Virus record (IMG/VR): IMGVR_UViG_3300049793_000038
Coordinates: 1-57,732 of that record
From: a virus
DNA: 57,732 bases
Reading direction: 5' to 3' (one strand)
Made by a program: the position numbers and the translations under genes. The notes beneath the pieces were generated by a model. That model had not been told where the DNA came from and did no database searches. It saw nothing but the letters and a program-made list of their open reading frames with translations. Positions 22,445 through 31,507 of this stretch are shown piece after piece; position 1 is the first letter of the stretch; each line of letters begins with the position of its first letter.

Positions 22445-22676
22445 CCAATTAGAACAGTTACAACAACAACTTGCACACCTAGAGGCAATAGTTAGTGGCT
22501 TAAATACAACATTAGTAGCCTACAAAGCATTTCATGGTCTTTTTGGACACTTCTCTGAGAGTGAGGAAGCAACTATAGTAGGCTACCAGAACCAGATAGA
22601 TGAAGCTCAACACTCTATTGCAGTCAAGAGAACTGCAATTGCAGCTTTACAGACGGTTGTTAGTATGTTACCATAG
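22428..22676 (+). CDS. Small coiled-coil protein
   Basis: 82 aa, Gln-rich coiled coil (NQLEQLQQQLAHLEAIVSGL) with a second helix at the end. Resembles many small phage scaffolding or assembly helpers in composition only. AAGGAGAAC upstream of ATG 22428. Confidence 0.66.
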   Translation: MTQPSNQLEQLQQQLAHLEAIVSGLNTTLVAYKAFHGLFGHFSESEEATIVGYQNQIDEAQHSIAVKRTAIAALQTVVSMLP

Positions 22677-22704
22677 CGTTTAATAACAGATTGGAGATAG
22701 ATAT

Positions 22705-23010
22705 ATGCTGGCAATACCCCGAAGGGAAGACTTTAAAGCATTACTTATTAAGAAGTTTATTGGAAGGCGGATATTGTCAGACGAAGGATTGTATCCTCCT
22801 ACCATTGGTTATAAACTAGTAAATGCTAAGATGATTAGGGATTACATTAAAGAACTATTTGGTTTGAAACGTAAAGATGTTATTGTTACTTGTACTGATA
22901 ATGAAATATGCGTATTCATGACATCCCACTGCTACAGGTTATTCTACATTGCTGCTGAAGAGCTGCACCTAACCCGAACAGGGCTATACACTAATCAGAA
23001 GTGGTTATGA
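22705..23010 (+). CDS. Hypothetical protein, last early gene
   Basis: 101 aa, mixed alpha/beta and basic. No recognised motif. Last plus-strand gene before the bidirectional terminator at 23074-23128. Confidence 0.68.
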   Translation: MLAIPRREDFKALLIKKFIGRRILSDEGLYPPTIGYKLVNAKMIRDYIKELFGLKRKDVIVTCTDNEICVFMTSHCYRLFYIAAEELHLTRTGLYTNQKWL

Positions 23011-23073
23011 TAATAACGCAGTTACGTTGTCACATGGTTATGATAGTATCATGGTTACACTAGACATAAAAAT

Positions 23074-23128
23074 ACCCCAGCTGGACAAGTAACTAAGTCG
23101 TTACAAACCAGTCTGGGGTTTCTTTTTG
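23074..23128. terminator. Bidirectional rho-independent terminator
   Basis: ACCCCAGCTGG (23074-23084) pairs with CCAGTCTGGGGT (23108-23119), with an inner GTAAC/GTTAC hairpin in the loop. On the plus strand it is followed by TTTCTTTTTG; on the minus strand by TATTTTTA. It therefore ends both converging operons. Confidence 0.9.
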
Positions 23129-23137
23129 TCAGTAACT

Positions 23138-23410
23138 CTACTTTAAGACATGAAGTCCTTCAAGCATGTGCTCTGTAGTTCCTAAAGCAAGTCCGACAAC
23201 CAGCCAGCTAACTATAGCTGCTATCTTGAAGTACGTATTGAACTTAACTCTATCCTCTTTTAAGCTCATGACATCTATCTTTAACTCTTTGATGTCCTCT
23301 TTTAAACTAGTAAGTATCTCATAGATTGATTCTAGCTTACCCTGCAAGTACGGGTCGGAGTCGCTTGCTGTTCGGTTGCTTGATCTCATTTTATTTACAT
23401 CCCACTTCAC
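23138..23410 (-). CDS. Holin-like / XhlA-type coiled-coil membrane protein
   Basis: 90 aa. A coiled coil (about 25-57, LKEDIKELKIDVMSLKED) is followed by one hydrophobic span (about 61-77, FKIAAIVSWLVVGLAL). This layout matches XhlA/haemolysin-type lysis proteins and some holins. It is the last gene of the late operon, where lysis genes often lie. The first codon used is GTG 23410. An internal ATG at residue 8 is an alternative start. Confidence 0.6.
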   Translation of the reverse strand: MKWDVNKMRSSNRTASDSDPYLQGKLESIYEILTSLKEDIKELKIDVMSLKEDRVKFNTYFKIAAIVSWLVVGLALGTTEHMLEGLHVLK

Positions 23411-23441
23411 AACACCTTAGATTTTACAACTACTATTAAAA

Positions 23442-24707
23442 TTAAAGTGGAACCAACCCATTCAATGTATAGGGTCCAAACGTCCTTGGACCAGCAGTAA
23501 CATGGTATAAGATCTGATAATAATGATACCCAAGAGGGATGGAAGTTCCCGCAAGGAAATCATTAGTATAATCTTTACTACTGTTGTTAAGAGTAGGGAC
23601 AGTTTGTGAGTCCAGAGCAAACCCTAGATACACAGCACCATCATTTGTAATTGAGCCTAAGTGAGTGTTGATCTGGATATTAATATTATCTAGACCTCCA
23701 ATGACAATGTCCGCCCTAGTCTCACCAAGAGTGTTGTTACCCTCAGGGATCGCGAAGTCAGTCTCTGACCCTACCCAAGCATCTGCATCAGGAGCAAACG
23801 CTCCTAATATCTTTGGTATCTTATTGTTCTCATTATACACAAACCTTCTACGGGATGAATCTTCACATTGACCAGCAACGTTTGTCGTTCTAATAGTACC
23901 CACATAACGAGTGCTTGTGTTTGTAGCTAAGGTAAGAACACCTTGGAAACGAGTTACACTAAAGGTAGCCCGTGCTGTGTCTGTACCCCATGGAACTAGA
24001 ATCATGGATGGCACACCGGAGTTATAAGTGATAAATACATCGTAGTTGGTGCCGGTTGTATCAGGTATCGCTACTGACAAAGTACCTGTGGTCAATAATT
24101 CCCATCTGGTACCATTGTATAGAGCAATCTGGTTAGTTGACATTGGTATATAATATATAACAGTTCCACCAAATGTGTTTGAGGTGTATATAGGGTTGGT
24201 TGGATGGAGCCCTATTCTACCTCCGATAGTATCCACGCTGAACTGAGCTGTAACGCCGTAGTCAGAAGCTACATGCACCACTCTAAAGTATGTACCATCA
24301 TAAACAATGGTGACGTCCTTATTCGCTGGTATTTCACCAGTCCTCACAACTCTAGACCCGTCTGCATTCCTAAGGGTTTTAACCCCTAAGCCTGCAACGT
24401 TTACTGTTGATGTCGTTGTGTTGGTGTTAGCAGGTTGAAATCGTACTCTCATACCTTCAACATAAGCTGGAGGAGACTTCTGTGAGTCCGAAACAGCCAG
24501 AAGGTAAGCGTTAGCACTTCCTGTGTCATTGTAGAAGTCACCACGAGCAGAGTATATAGATACAGCCTTAGTAACTTGATACAGATCACTTGCAGATGGG
24601 GTTATATCCACTGTATCCACTAGGTTCAATGTCTCATTCTTAAAGTCATTAAACTCAGCAGCTGGAAGTGTACTAACAGCATCAAATTTATCTGGAATAG
24701 TTCTCAT
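23442..24707 (-). CDS. Putative tail fibre / receptor-binding protein
   Basis: 421 aa, rich in Thr, Asn and Gly and poor in Cys, typical of trimeric beta-structured fibres. The opening (IPDKFDAVSTLPAAEFNDFKNE) resembles N-termini of phage fibre proteins. The middle contains strand-turn repeats such as TIVYDGTYFRVVHV. It sits after the fibre-chaperone-like genes, at the end of the tail module. It probably contacts the host surface. Stop and start overlap the neighbouring gene by one base. Confidence 0.68.
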   Translation of the reverse strand: MRTIPDKFDAVSTLPAAEFNDFKNETLNLVDTVDITPSASDLYQVTKAVSIYSARGDFYNDTGSANAYLLAVSDSQKSPPAYVEGMRVRFQPANTNTTTSTVNVAGLGVKTLRNADGSRVVRTGEIPANKDVTIVYDGTYFRVVHVASDYGVTAQFSVDTIGGRIGLHPTNPIYTSNTFGGTVIYYIPMSTNQIALYNGTRWELLTTGTLSVAIPDTTGTNYDVFITYNSGVPSMILVPWGTDTARATFSVTRFQGVLTLATNTSTRYVGTIRTTNVAGQCEDSSRRRFVYNENNKIPKILGAFAPDADAWVGSETDFAIPEGNNTLGETRADIVIGGLDNINIQINTHLGSITNDGAVYLGFALDSQTVPTLNNSSKDYTNDFLAGTSIPLGYHYYQILYHVTAGPRTFGPYTLNGLVPL

Positions 24708-25777
24708 TAAGCTGTCCCTCCATTATCTTCAACCACTGTAGCACTTTCATCTGGAACGCTAACTTCCTCTTCTATAGCTACAACAGTTGAATCATCCTGT
24801 ACGATAACAGCTTCTTCAACAGGAAGGCCGGCTTCAAGTGGGTAATCGGGATTCATATCTGTACCCGCCTCAACCGGATAATCGGTGACTGTTGGTAGCT
24901 CGTCAACTGTGGCCTCTATTTCTACCGACGGCTCAACAACAGGCTCTACGGCAACGTCCGCTGGAACCTCACCAACAGTTGTTTCAACTGGAGTAGTCTC
25001 TAATGGTAATTCTGCTGGTGTTACAGCTTCAAGAGATTCACTCGGCGCAGTTTCACCGCTAATGACGTCAACAGTAACTACTGCTTCCGGCTCCAGGGGA
25101 GCTTCTACAGGAGCAGCTTTTTCTTGTGGTACCACCACTACCTCTTCTGGCAATGTAGGCCCTTGTGCCTCTTCCCTGGCTTCTAGAGACACGGTCTCGT
25201 CCTGCGTAGCTGGTGTAGGGGCTATCTGTACGGGCCCAACAGCTTCAACTACTACTGCTGGTTCTTCTACAGGCGTAGGAGCTTCTTCAACGACAGCAAC
25301 CTCAACCATAGGTTCTACTGCTACAGCTGGGTATATTACACCTTCACCCGACATAGCTTCAGGCATATTAAGCATTGGAACTGCGTCTGTATCTGCTACA
25401 GGTGCAGGTGTGATCTGTAACTGCTGTATCTGAGAAGTAATAACAGGTAACACGGAAGCTGCCTCATGTAGCTCTTCAATAGCTTCAACTGTTACAGGGG
25501 TACCAGGAACTACTTCAATAGCCTTTAGTGGCTCTGTGATATCCTTGAGTACAGCTTTCTCAGCTAGTACTGGTGCTACATCTAAGCCATGATCCAGGCA
25601 ATGAACATAGCGCTTGTCAAGTGTATCAAGCATTGTGTTACGCTCTTCTCTTAAGACCTCTAATAGCTGTGCTTTCAGCTCATGAAGCTCTAGCTTTAGC
25701 TCTTCTACGGATAGACTATCCTTAGTATCGACTGTAACCTTATCACCGTCATTGTCTTGGTATATAAATTGTGACAT
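24707..25777 (-). CDS. Fibre-chaperone-like protein with long acidic low-complexity tail
   Basis: 356 aa. The N-terminal ~90 residues contain LHELKAQLLEVLREERNTML and DITEPLKAIE, shared with the adjacent 183-aa protein and typical of phage tail-fibre assembly chaperones. From about residue 90 on, the sequence is an extended Pro/Val/Glu/Thr-rich stretch (for example VEEAPTPVEEPAVVVEA), probably disordered and highly charged. A tail of this length is unusual. It may act as a spacer or as a variable surface region. Confidence 0.6.
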   Translation of the reverse strand: MSQFIYQDNDGDKVTVDTKDSLSVEELKLELHELKAQLLEVLREERNTMLDTLDKRYVHCLDHGLDVAPVLAEKAVLKDITEPLKAIEVVPGTPVTVEAIEELHEAASVLPVITSQIQQLQITPAPVADTDAVPMLNMPEAMSGEGVIYPAVAVEPMVEVAVVEEAPTPVEEPAVVVEAVGPVQIAPTPATQDETVSLEAREEAQGPTLPEEVVVVPQEKAAPVEAPLEPEAVVTVDVISGETAPSESLEAVTPAELPLETTPVETTVGEVPADVAVEPVVEPSVEIEATVDELPTVTDYPVEAGTDMNPDYPLEAGLPVEEAVIVQDDSTVVAIEEEVSVPDESATVVEDNGGTA

Positions 25778-25782
25778 TATCT

Positions 25783-26334
25783 CTATTCCTTTGTAATTAA
25801 ACTATCTTCTGCTGAAGCCGCTTCAGCATCAATAGGTGTTGGTGATATTACAGCCGCAGCTTCTAGAGCAGCCAGTTTAGTTGGATCATTAACTTCATCT
25901 TCTAATAGCTTAATAGCTTTCAAAGGCTCTGTAATGTCTCTAAGCTCTTGTTTAGCAGCTATTATCTCAGCAGTATCAGTTCCTTGCTCTACAGCTCTCA
26001 TATACTGATAGTCTAGCTCTTGGAAGTAATCTTTACGTTCAGCTCTAAGCTCATTAAGTAACTGTTCTTGTACCTTGCCCAAGTGTATATCAATAGCTGA
26101 GTGTGGAGTAACATCGCACCAGCAATCTCTGTACTTCCTATCACCTGGTATATCGTCTTCTGTTATTCTGCGGACGCTGATGGCACCAGCAGGAACTGAC
26201 TTCTCTAGGACATGTGCTTCATACTCCTCGTCTGTTAGAGGTCCTAACATTTCTTCTATTGATGTCTTCGGTGCCGCATGAATTACAGCAACTGTGCCAT
26301 CCGCGTTAGTATATACATATTTTAAATCATTCAT
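25783..26334 (-). CDS. Tail-fibre assembly chaperone-like protein
   Basis: 183 aa. The C-terminal half has the helical pattern VQEQLLNELRAERKDYF and ELRDITEPLKAIK found in tail fibre assembly proteins that follow fibre genes. The N-terminus (YVYTNADGTVAVIHAAP) is the beta part often seen in this group. It lies just after the large fibre gene and is probably co-translated with it. It likely helps the fibre fold or attach. Confidence 0.65.
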   Translation of the reverse strand: MNDLKYVYTNADGTVAVIHAAPKTSIEEMLGPLTDEEYEAHVLEKSVPAGAISVRRITEDDIPGDRKYRDCWCDVTPHSAIDIHLGKVQEQLLNELRAERKDYFQELDYQYMRAVEQGTDTAEIIAAKQELRDITEPLKAIKLLEDEVNDPTKLAALEAAAVISPTPIDAEAASAEDSLITKE

Positions 26335-26336
26335 AA

Positions 26337-28670
26337 TTATTGATTCCCTTGTATGGTACAGAACCAGGCGACATCAGGATCCGTATTAGTGCCAGCCGAA
26401 TTCTTAGCTTGTAACTGTACATTGGAGGTATTTAAATTATTAGCATAAGCCCAAAGAGGGTTGGATGTCCATGGAGTGACTATTACGTTATAGTTATTTG
26501 CTAAATCAAAGTTTACAGTGAAGTTTAGGGTCACTAACCCTGCACCGGTATCTGTAACGCTTGTTGTATTATAACTATTAACAATACCACCTGATAATCC
26601 TGACGTACACCACACCTTATCTGCACTCTTATGATAATGCTGTCTACCTGGTGTTACCATAATTGTTGTACTGGTACCAGTTACTTGCTCAGCCTGGGTG
26701 GCGGCCACTACCAAATCAGACGTTAGCGCGATCGTACCAGAAGCATTAGGAACTGTTAACGTCCTTGTAGTAGAAGCAGTAATACCAGAACATTGGAACG
26801 CCAGTATCTTACTTGTATCCCCGTCATCAACGATTGTTAGCACGCTATCCTTGATGGACATAGCTGTTGGTAATGTGAATGTTCCCGCCGTCACGGTCTT
26901 ACCCGTAAAGGTCAGTGCAGTAGGCAAGCTAATCGTCGGATTGCCAGATACTCCATCACCGTTAGTAACCGTAAGTTCGTTAGCAGTTCCAGTAAGTGTA
27001 CGGCCAACAAAGGTATCAGCTGCTGTCTGATGTAAACTACCATTAGTATTAAAGGCCGCTAGTGCTGTAAGTGTAGCATCCAATGGTTGTGTGGTTGCAG
27101 TTAGTGCAACAGTTCCACTAGCATCCTGTACAGTAAGGGTTCTTGTCGTACCAGTTGTGATACCACTACACTGGAAAGCTAGCTTCTTGGTGATGTCACC
27201 ATCATCTTCAATGATAAAGTCAGCATCTTTAACAGTTAGTACTGGTGTGTTGATAGTTGGAGTAGTGTATGTACCACCAGTAACTGTTTTACCTGTATAT
27301 GTTAATGCTGACGGTAAGCTAAGTGTTGGTGCTCCACTCACACCATCTCCATTGGTTACAGTTATCTCAGCTGATGTGCCCGTAATAGTTCTACCAACAA
27401 ATGTGTTATTAGATGTCTGATACAGTCCACCATTGGTGTTGTAAGCTGCTAATGCTGTTAATCCAGAGTCAAGTGGTTGGTAGTTAGACAGTACTAGGTT
27501 ATTAGGTAATACTTTCTTATGAGCGGAAGCTGAAGCATCGTAGGTTAATATGTAGTCAGCTGCTCCATCTGGTGACGCATCAGCAGTTAATGAAGATATA
27601 TCCAATGCTGTTGTTGGATTGCCTGAGACACCATTGCCGTTAGTAACTGACAAACCTGTAGATGCTGATAGCGTACGGCCAGTGAACGTGTCTGCAGCAG
27701 TTTGTGTCAGTAATCCGTTAGTATTATATGCTGCAACTGCAGTTAATGTACTATCTAAAGGTTGATATGAGCCAAGATCCGAAGTTAGGGCTATAGTTCC
27801 GCTACTGTTTGGTACTGTTAAGGTGCGTGTTGTAGCTGTTGTTATGCCACTACATTCGAATGCTAGTACCTTTGTGTTATCACTATTATCTACAACTGTG
27901 AGTGCTGTATCTGCTACTGATATTGTTGGTAATGTGTGTGTACCACCTGTTAGTGTCTTACCAGTGAGTGTCACAGCTGATGGTATACTTATAGTTGGAT
28001 TACCAGATACACCGTTACCGTTGGTAACTGTTAATTCATTGGCTGTACCAGTTAATGTTCTTCCAGTAAATGTATCAGCTGCTGTTTGTGTTAGTATGCC
28101 ATTCGTATTGTAGGCTGCTACAGCTGTTAGAGTTGCATCTAGGGGTTGATAACTTCCAGCTAGGTCACTAGTTAAAGCAAATGTACCAGTACTATCAGGG
28201 AATGTATAGGTACGGTGGTCAGTTAGGCTTGATAGATTGAATACAGACTCATAACCAGTATCTTTACGAAAGAAGACTACTTGGTTTGAATCGTTGGCCC
28301 TAGTTGCTATTACTCCATCGCCCTTACCAATGATAAGCATAGGGATGTCACTGTCAGTACCCTCAGCTGCTAGTACTACAGATCCAAGTGTTTGTGCATT
28401 GTATACCGACACATAGTTAACAGCAGATGCGGAAGCATTAATACCAATAACTGTATTGTTATTCTCATCCAGTATTGTGTCTACCCTGGGGCGGGTTAGA
28501 ACTACGTCATCTGCGGAACCACCAGTAATAGCTACACTACCAGCTGATTGCTGTGACATTGTATCAAAACCAGTGATTGAGTAGTTAGCACCTGATCTAG
28601 CTATGGGGATTAAGTCAGTTATTACAACTGCACCACCATCAACCATATCTGATATCTTTAAGTTAGCCAT
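26337..28670 (-). CDS. Large repetitive tail fibre protein
   Basis: 777 aa. Contains about four imperfect repeats of roughly 95-135 residues, with markers QPLD(A/S)TLTA(V/L)[27 protein letters not shown](N/D)GVSGNPT, LAF(E/Q)CSGITT and SGT(I/V)ALT. The N-terminus ([13 protein letters not shown]) looks like a baseplate attachment domain. The C-terminus is a non-repetitive tip. Repeats make it prone to recombination. Placed right after the gp48-like gene, as in Mu-type phages, so it is a prime host-range determinant. Confidence 0.85.
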   Translation of the reverse strand: MANLKISDMVDGGAVVITDLIPIARSGANYSITGFDTMSQQSAGSVAITGGSADDVVLTRPRVDTILDENNNTVIGINASASAVNYVSVYNAQTLGSVVLAAEGTDSDIPMLIIGKGDGVIATRANDSNQVVFFRKDTGYESVFNLSSLTDHRTYTFPDSTGTFALTSDLAGSYQPLDATLTAVAAYNTNGILTQTAADTFTGRTLTGTANELTVTNGNGVSGNPTISIPSAVTLTGKTLTGGTHTLPTISVADTALTVVDNSDNTKVLAFECSGITTATTRTLTVPNSSGTIALTSDLGSYQPLDSTLTAVAAYNTNGLLTQTAADTFTGRTLSASTGLSVTNGNGVSGNPTTALDISSLTADASPDGAADYILTYDASASAHKKVLPNNLVLSNYQPLDSGLTALAAYNTNGGLYQTSNNTFVGRTITGTSAEITVTNGDGVSGAPTLSLPSALTYTGKTVTGGTYTTPTINTPVLTVKDADFIIEDDGDITKKLAFQCSGITTGTTRTLTVQDASGTVALTATTQPLDATLTALAAFNTNGSLHQTAADTFVGRTLTGTANELTVTNGDGVSGNPTISLPTALTFTGKTVTAGTFTLPTAMSIKDSVLTIVDDGDTSKILAFQCSGITASTTRTLTVPNASGTIALTSDLVVAATQAEQVTGTSTTIMVTPGRQHYHKSADKVWCTSGLSGGIVNSYNTTSVTDTGAGLVTLNFTVNFDLANNYNVIVTPWTSNPLWAYANNLNTSNVQLQAKNSAGTNTDPDVAWFCTIQGNQ

Positions 28671-28690
28671 TTATATGTTACCTCTTCTAA

Positions 28691-29389
28691 TCACTCAGGT
28701 GATAGTATGTATAGCTCGTCTTCTGTTTCTAGCGGACTTAGGCCGTCTTCACTAATGATGTACCCTTGATCTTCAATCTCAAAGTCAAACAGTAAGCTAA
28801 CGTTAGCGGGTATCAACTTATACAGTAAGCAAGTCAAGCTTGCACCAAACTGTGGTCCGAAAGGTAGTGGGAACCCTAAAGGGAATACATTAGGATATAC
28901 TTCTGTAACCAATGTAATACGCATGTAGTATCTAGCTGTTTGTGGTCTATCGAAGAACATAATAGGAAACTTACCAGTAAAGGGAAACAACCCTAAGTCA
29001 CGTCCTGGTGTCGTCTTAATGGTGTAACCTAACCTAAGTGCAAATGCAATGAAGTCTTCTGCTGTTTGTATACCAGCTGCTAGCTTAGCAATAACCTGTT
29101 GCCGTCTCACCTCCAGCATACCATCTGTCTTAAAGCACTGATCGGGTATCCCTAGTGCCCGTTCCCACTCTTCAATCAGTAGTGTTGTCTGGTCTATCTG
29201 ATGTTCATATGTTATGTCGTTCATTAGGTTCTCAGAACGCCACTGCTCTACTGCTAACCCATTAATGAGTGCTCTAAGCTTTGAGTCGTCTATCTGTGCA
29301 GCCATAAAGGCTTTACCAGATGGCATGAACACACTTAATGTCTGTGCTTGTTCGTCTTGTGTCTTATCTTTGAATAATCTACCCGCCAT
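28691..29389 (-). CDS. Mu gp48-like baseplate protein (DUF2313)
   Basis: 232 aa. Matches the DUF2313/YmfQ pattern: an N-terminal helical part with LMPSG-like SVFMPSGKAFMA, then ERALGIPD and RRQQVIAKLAAGIQTAEDFI. It completes the baseplate wedge between the gp47-like protein and the fibre. Gene order gp45-46-47-48-fibre is that of Mu, apart from the inserted genes. Confidence 0.85.
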   Translation of the reverse strand: MAGRLFKDKTQDEQAQTLSVFMPSGKAFMAAQIDDSKLRALINGLAVEQWRSENLMNDITYEHQIDQTTLLIEEWERALGIPDQCFKTDGMLEVRRQQVIAKLAAGIQTAEDFIAFALRLGYTIKTTPGRDLGLFPFTGKFPIMFFDRPQTARYYMRITLVTEVYPNVFPLGFPLPFGPQFGASLTCLLYKLIPANVSLLFDFEIEDQGYIISEDGLSPLETEDELYILSPE

Positions 29390-29405
29390 AAGCTCTTCCC
29401 CAATT

Positions 29406-30947
29406 CTATATAAAGGTTATTGTGCCTAATACAGGTAATTCACCAGCACCAATTGCTATGTCTGTTGTAGGGGTTGATAGAGTGAAGTCTGTCACTACTG
29501 CACCACTAGCATCAACTGTTTGCCATATGGCTGATATATACGAATAGGACTGTAGATCCTCACCCACATTCACATCATCTCTGAATAGAGCTGTTAAGCT
29601 AGCTTGTACAGCTGTACGCATGTCTGCTGTTACAGGGGTTAGGGCTGTAAAGGTAAAGTCAACAGTAATAGGTACTGGTGCCCTAACGACTACGTCTTCA
29701 ACACTGACATTAGCTGGTTTGATCTCTAGTAGTTTAGTCTTTAGTGTAGCTATCTCTAATGTTGTGGGTATTGGTGAAGCATCATCATCACGTGTGAAGT
29801 ATATGATTACTTGGCCATTAGGAACTGACGGTGTAGCTTCTATAGAACCAGTAGCTGGTGTAGCTAGGGCCGACACAACAAAGGCTGCTGTAACTTCATC
29901 TATAACTAATACTTTGAATCGTTCATTGTATTCTATTGGATCCGCATTAGCTATTGTTATGTATTGGCCGTCTTCTAAGTAGTGAGGGCTAGTTGTAACA
30001 ACGGTTGCTATGCTTCCAGTTCGTGTTAATGACGATACAGTTAGTGGCTCTAATAAAGCACCAGCTGCATCTACCCATAAACGTGTGACACCTGGTGTCT
30101 TAAATGCCTGATTACGTATGGAGTTAACATTAAATAGAGCTATTGGATTCTGATACCTAAATAATACACGGGATCTGTACGCTTCATCTTCTTCTAAGTC
30201 TGTACCATTAACGATACCATCATAGGGAACCCACACTGTGCTATCCACACCAGCTATACTGTTGGTTAGTAACAACTCAGTACCACTTACTTGGTTCTGT
30301 CCTTGACCATATAGGTCTGATACTATTGGAGTGCTTGCCATGTCAGCTGCTGCTGTAATAGTGCCTGTAGCGGGGCTGCTTGGTGTACCCGATATGCCAA
30401 ATGTAAACACATCTGTGTCGGTTACTGTTATCTCAACATCACCATTATAGGTAGATGGTGTAGCACCTGCTATTGTTACTGTCTGTCCTGATGCAAATGT
30501 ATGATCTGCTGATGTTGTTACTGTTACTGTTGATCCTGATCTAGTTAAGCTAAACACGCTAGCTGTTACTGTCTCTATTTCAGTTGCTAGTGTTGTATGA
30601 TAACCTAATCCTGCACTGTCATTGATTAGTGTGTTGATCGGTATTATAGTTCCTGGTGTACCAGTAATGTTAACATAACCGGATGCTTGTGTCGCAGGGT
30701 TTCTATTAATACCGACATAACTACCCCAACGCTCTAAGTAAGCACCATCAGATGTATCTGGAAACATCTCAAGTAAGGCATTCCTTAACTGTAGATAGAA
30801 CTCATACTCACGTCCAGCTACTCCAGTTATCAATGCACCTAAGTAACTATTCTTTAGAAAGGGATTAGAATGTGGTAAAGCTGCTCTCACATCTGCTTTA
30901 GCTCTATCATCAACTTCTTTTCTAGTTCTTGGAAATTGTATTGCCAT
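29406..30947 (-). CDS. Baseplate J-like protein (Mu gp47 family) with inserted domains
   Basis: 513 aa. The N-terminus (FLKNSYLGALITGVAGREYEF) and C-terminal half are baseplate J-like wedge sequence. Two short beta-domain insertions are visible (about 128-195 and about 290-365), each starting SLTR(S/T)GS and carrying an H-x5-GQ-x-(V/I)TI motif and a final PATG. The same module appears in the 44385-45491 protein. The insertions probably decorate the wedge. The core function is to join the hub to the outer baseplate. Confidence 0.88.
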   Translation of the reverse strand: MAIQFPRTRKEVDDRAKADVRAALPHSNPFLKNSYLGALITGVAGREYEFYLQLRNALLEMFPDTSDGAYLERWGSYVGINRNPATQASGYVNITGTPGTIIPINTLINDSAGLGYHTTLATEIETVTASVFSLTRSGSTVTVTTSADHTFASGQTVTIAGATPSTYNGDVEITVTDTDVFTFGISGTPSSPATGTITAAADMASTPIVSDLYGQGQNQVSGTELLLTNSIAGVDSTVWVPYDGIVNGTDLEEDEAYRSRVLFRYQNPIALFNVNSIRNQAFKTPGVTRLWVDAAGALLEPLTVSSLTRTGSIATVVTTSPHYLEDGQYITIANADPIEYNERFKVLVIDEVTAAFVVSALATPATGSIEATPSVPNGQVIIYFTRDDDASPIPTTLEIATLKTKLLEIKPANVSVEDVVVRAPVPITVDFTFTALTPVTADMRTAVQASLTALFRDDVNVGEDLQSYSYISAIWQTVDASGAVVTDFTLSTPTTDIAIGAGELPVLGTITFI

Positions 30948-30962
30948 TCTCTATCTTACCTT

Positions 30963-31020
30963 TTACATGAGTAACGTTAGTTACATGAGTAGCAGTATGC
31001 TACACGAGTGATGAAATCAC
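30963..31020. repeat. Cluster of mini-hairpins between baseplate genes
   Basis: Within about 60 bases lie TTAC-atga-GTAA, GTAAC-gtta-GTTAC, GTAGC-agtat-GCTAC and GTGAT-gaa-ATCAC (31008-31020), plus recurring ACATGAG/ACACGAG. The last one overlaps the stop codon of the acetyltransferase gene. Similar 5-bp stems with 3-base loops occur at 33876-33903, 41571-41583 and 42285-42297. Confidence 0.55.
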
Positions 31021-31484
31021 ATGAGATGTTTTATCATTACGTTAGGTATGTCAATTTTACTATACCCTAGTGCTTCATAATATTTAGTTAATTCTGGACT
31101 GCTTGTCTCTAATTTTATATATGGGGCTCCATACCCTAGCGCTATCTGCTCAAGCCTCTGTACGAGCTCCGCTGCGATCCCCAGACCCCTTCTAGAAGGT
31201 GCAACCGCTAAACTAGTTAGCCAATATTCTCGCTTAACAAATCTTGGTTCTGTAACAATATGATGTTCTAAACATACAACACCTAGGGGTAAGGTTAACT
31301 GTTTAGTCAGTTCATCCTTAAGTAGAGCTACTAATATATATGGATCATTAAATGTTAAATGATTAATGACCTTCTTAAGAAAGTAAAACTCTTCAGGTTG
31401 CCAGTTACGTTCAATAGAGTTCCATAAGTCAACAGTATCTTTAACTAGGTGTGGCACAGCACATAAGGGTAGAAGTGTATACAT
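31017..31484 (-). CDS. GNAT-family acetyltransferase
   Basis: 155 aa. The acetyl-CoA-binding motif A is clear (LAVAPSRRGLGIAAELVQRLE, with R/Q-x-x-G-x-G), followed by the C-terminal IKLETSS...YYEALGY pattern of N-acetyltransferases. Substrate unknown. It sits inside the baseplate gene cluster between gp46- and gp47-like genes. Such an enzyme might modify a tail protein or a host factor. It looks like an added gene (moron). Confidence 0.82.
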   Translation of the reverse strand: MYTLLPLCAVPHLVKDTVDLWNSIERNWQPEEFYFLKKVINHLTFNDPYILVALLKDELTKQLTLPLGVVCLEHHIVTEPRFVKREYWLTSLAVAPSRRGLGIAAELVQRLEQIALGYGAPYIKLETSSPELTKYYEALGYSKIDIPNVMIKHLM

Positions 31485-31507
31485 GTGCCATTGCCCTTAC
31501 CTAGTTA

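Noticed and set aside
24885-25433. 182-codon plus-strand ORF
   Set aside because: It is a Ser/Thr-rich shadow of the low-complexity acidic tail encoded on the minus strand.
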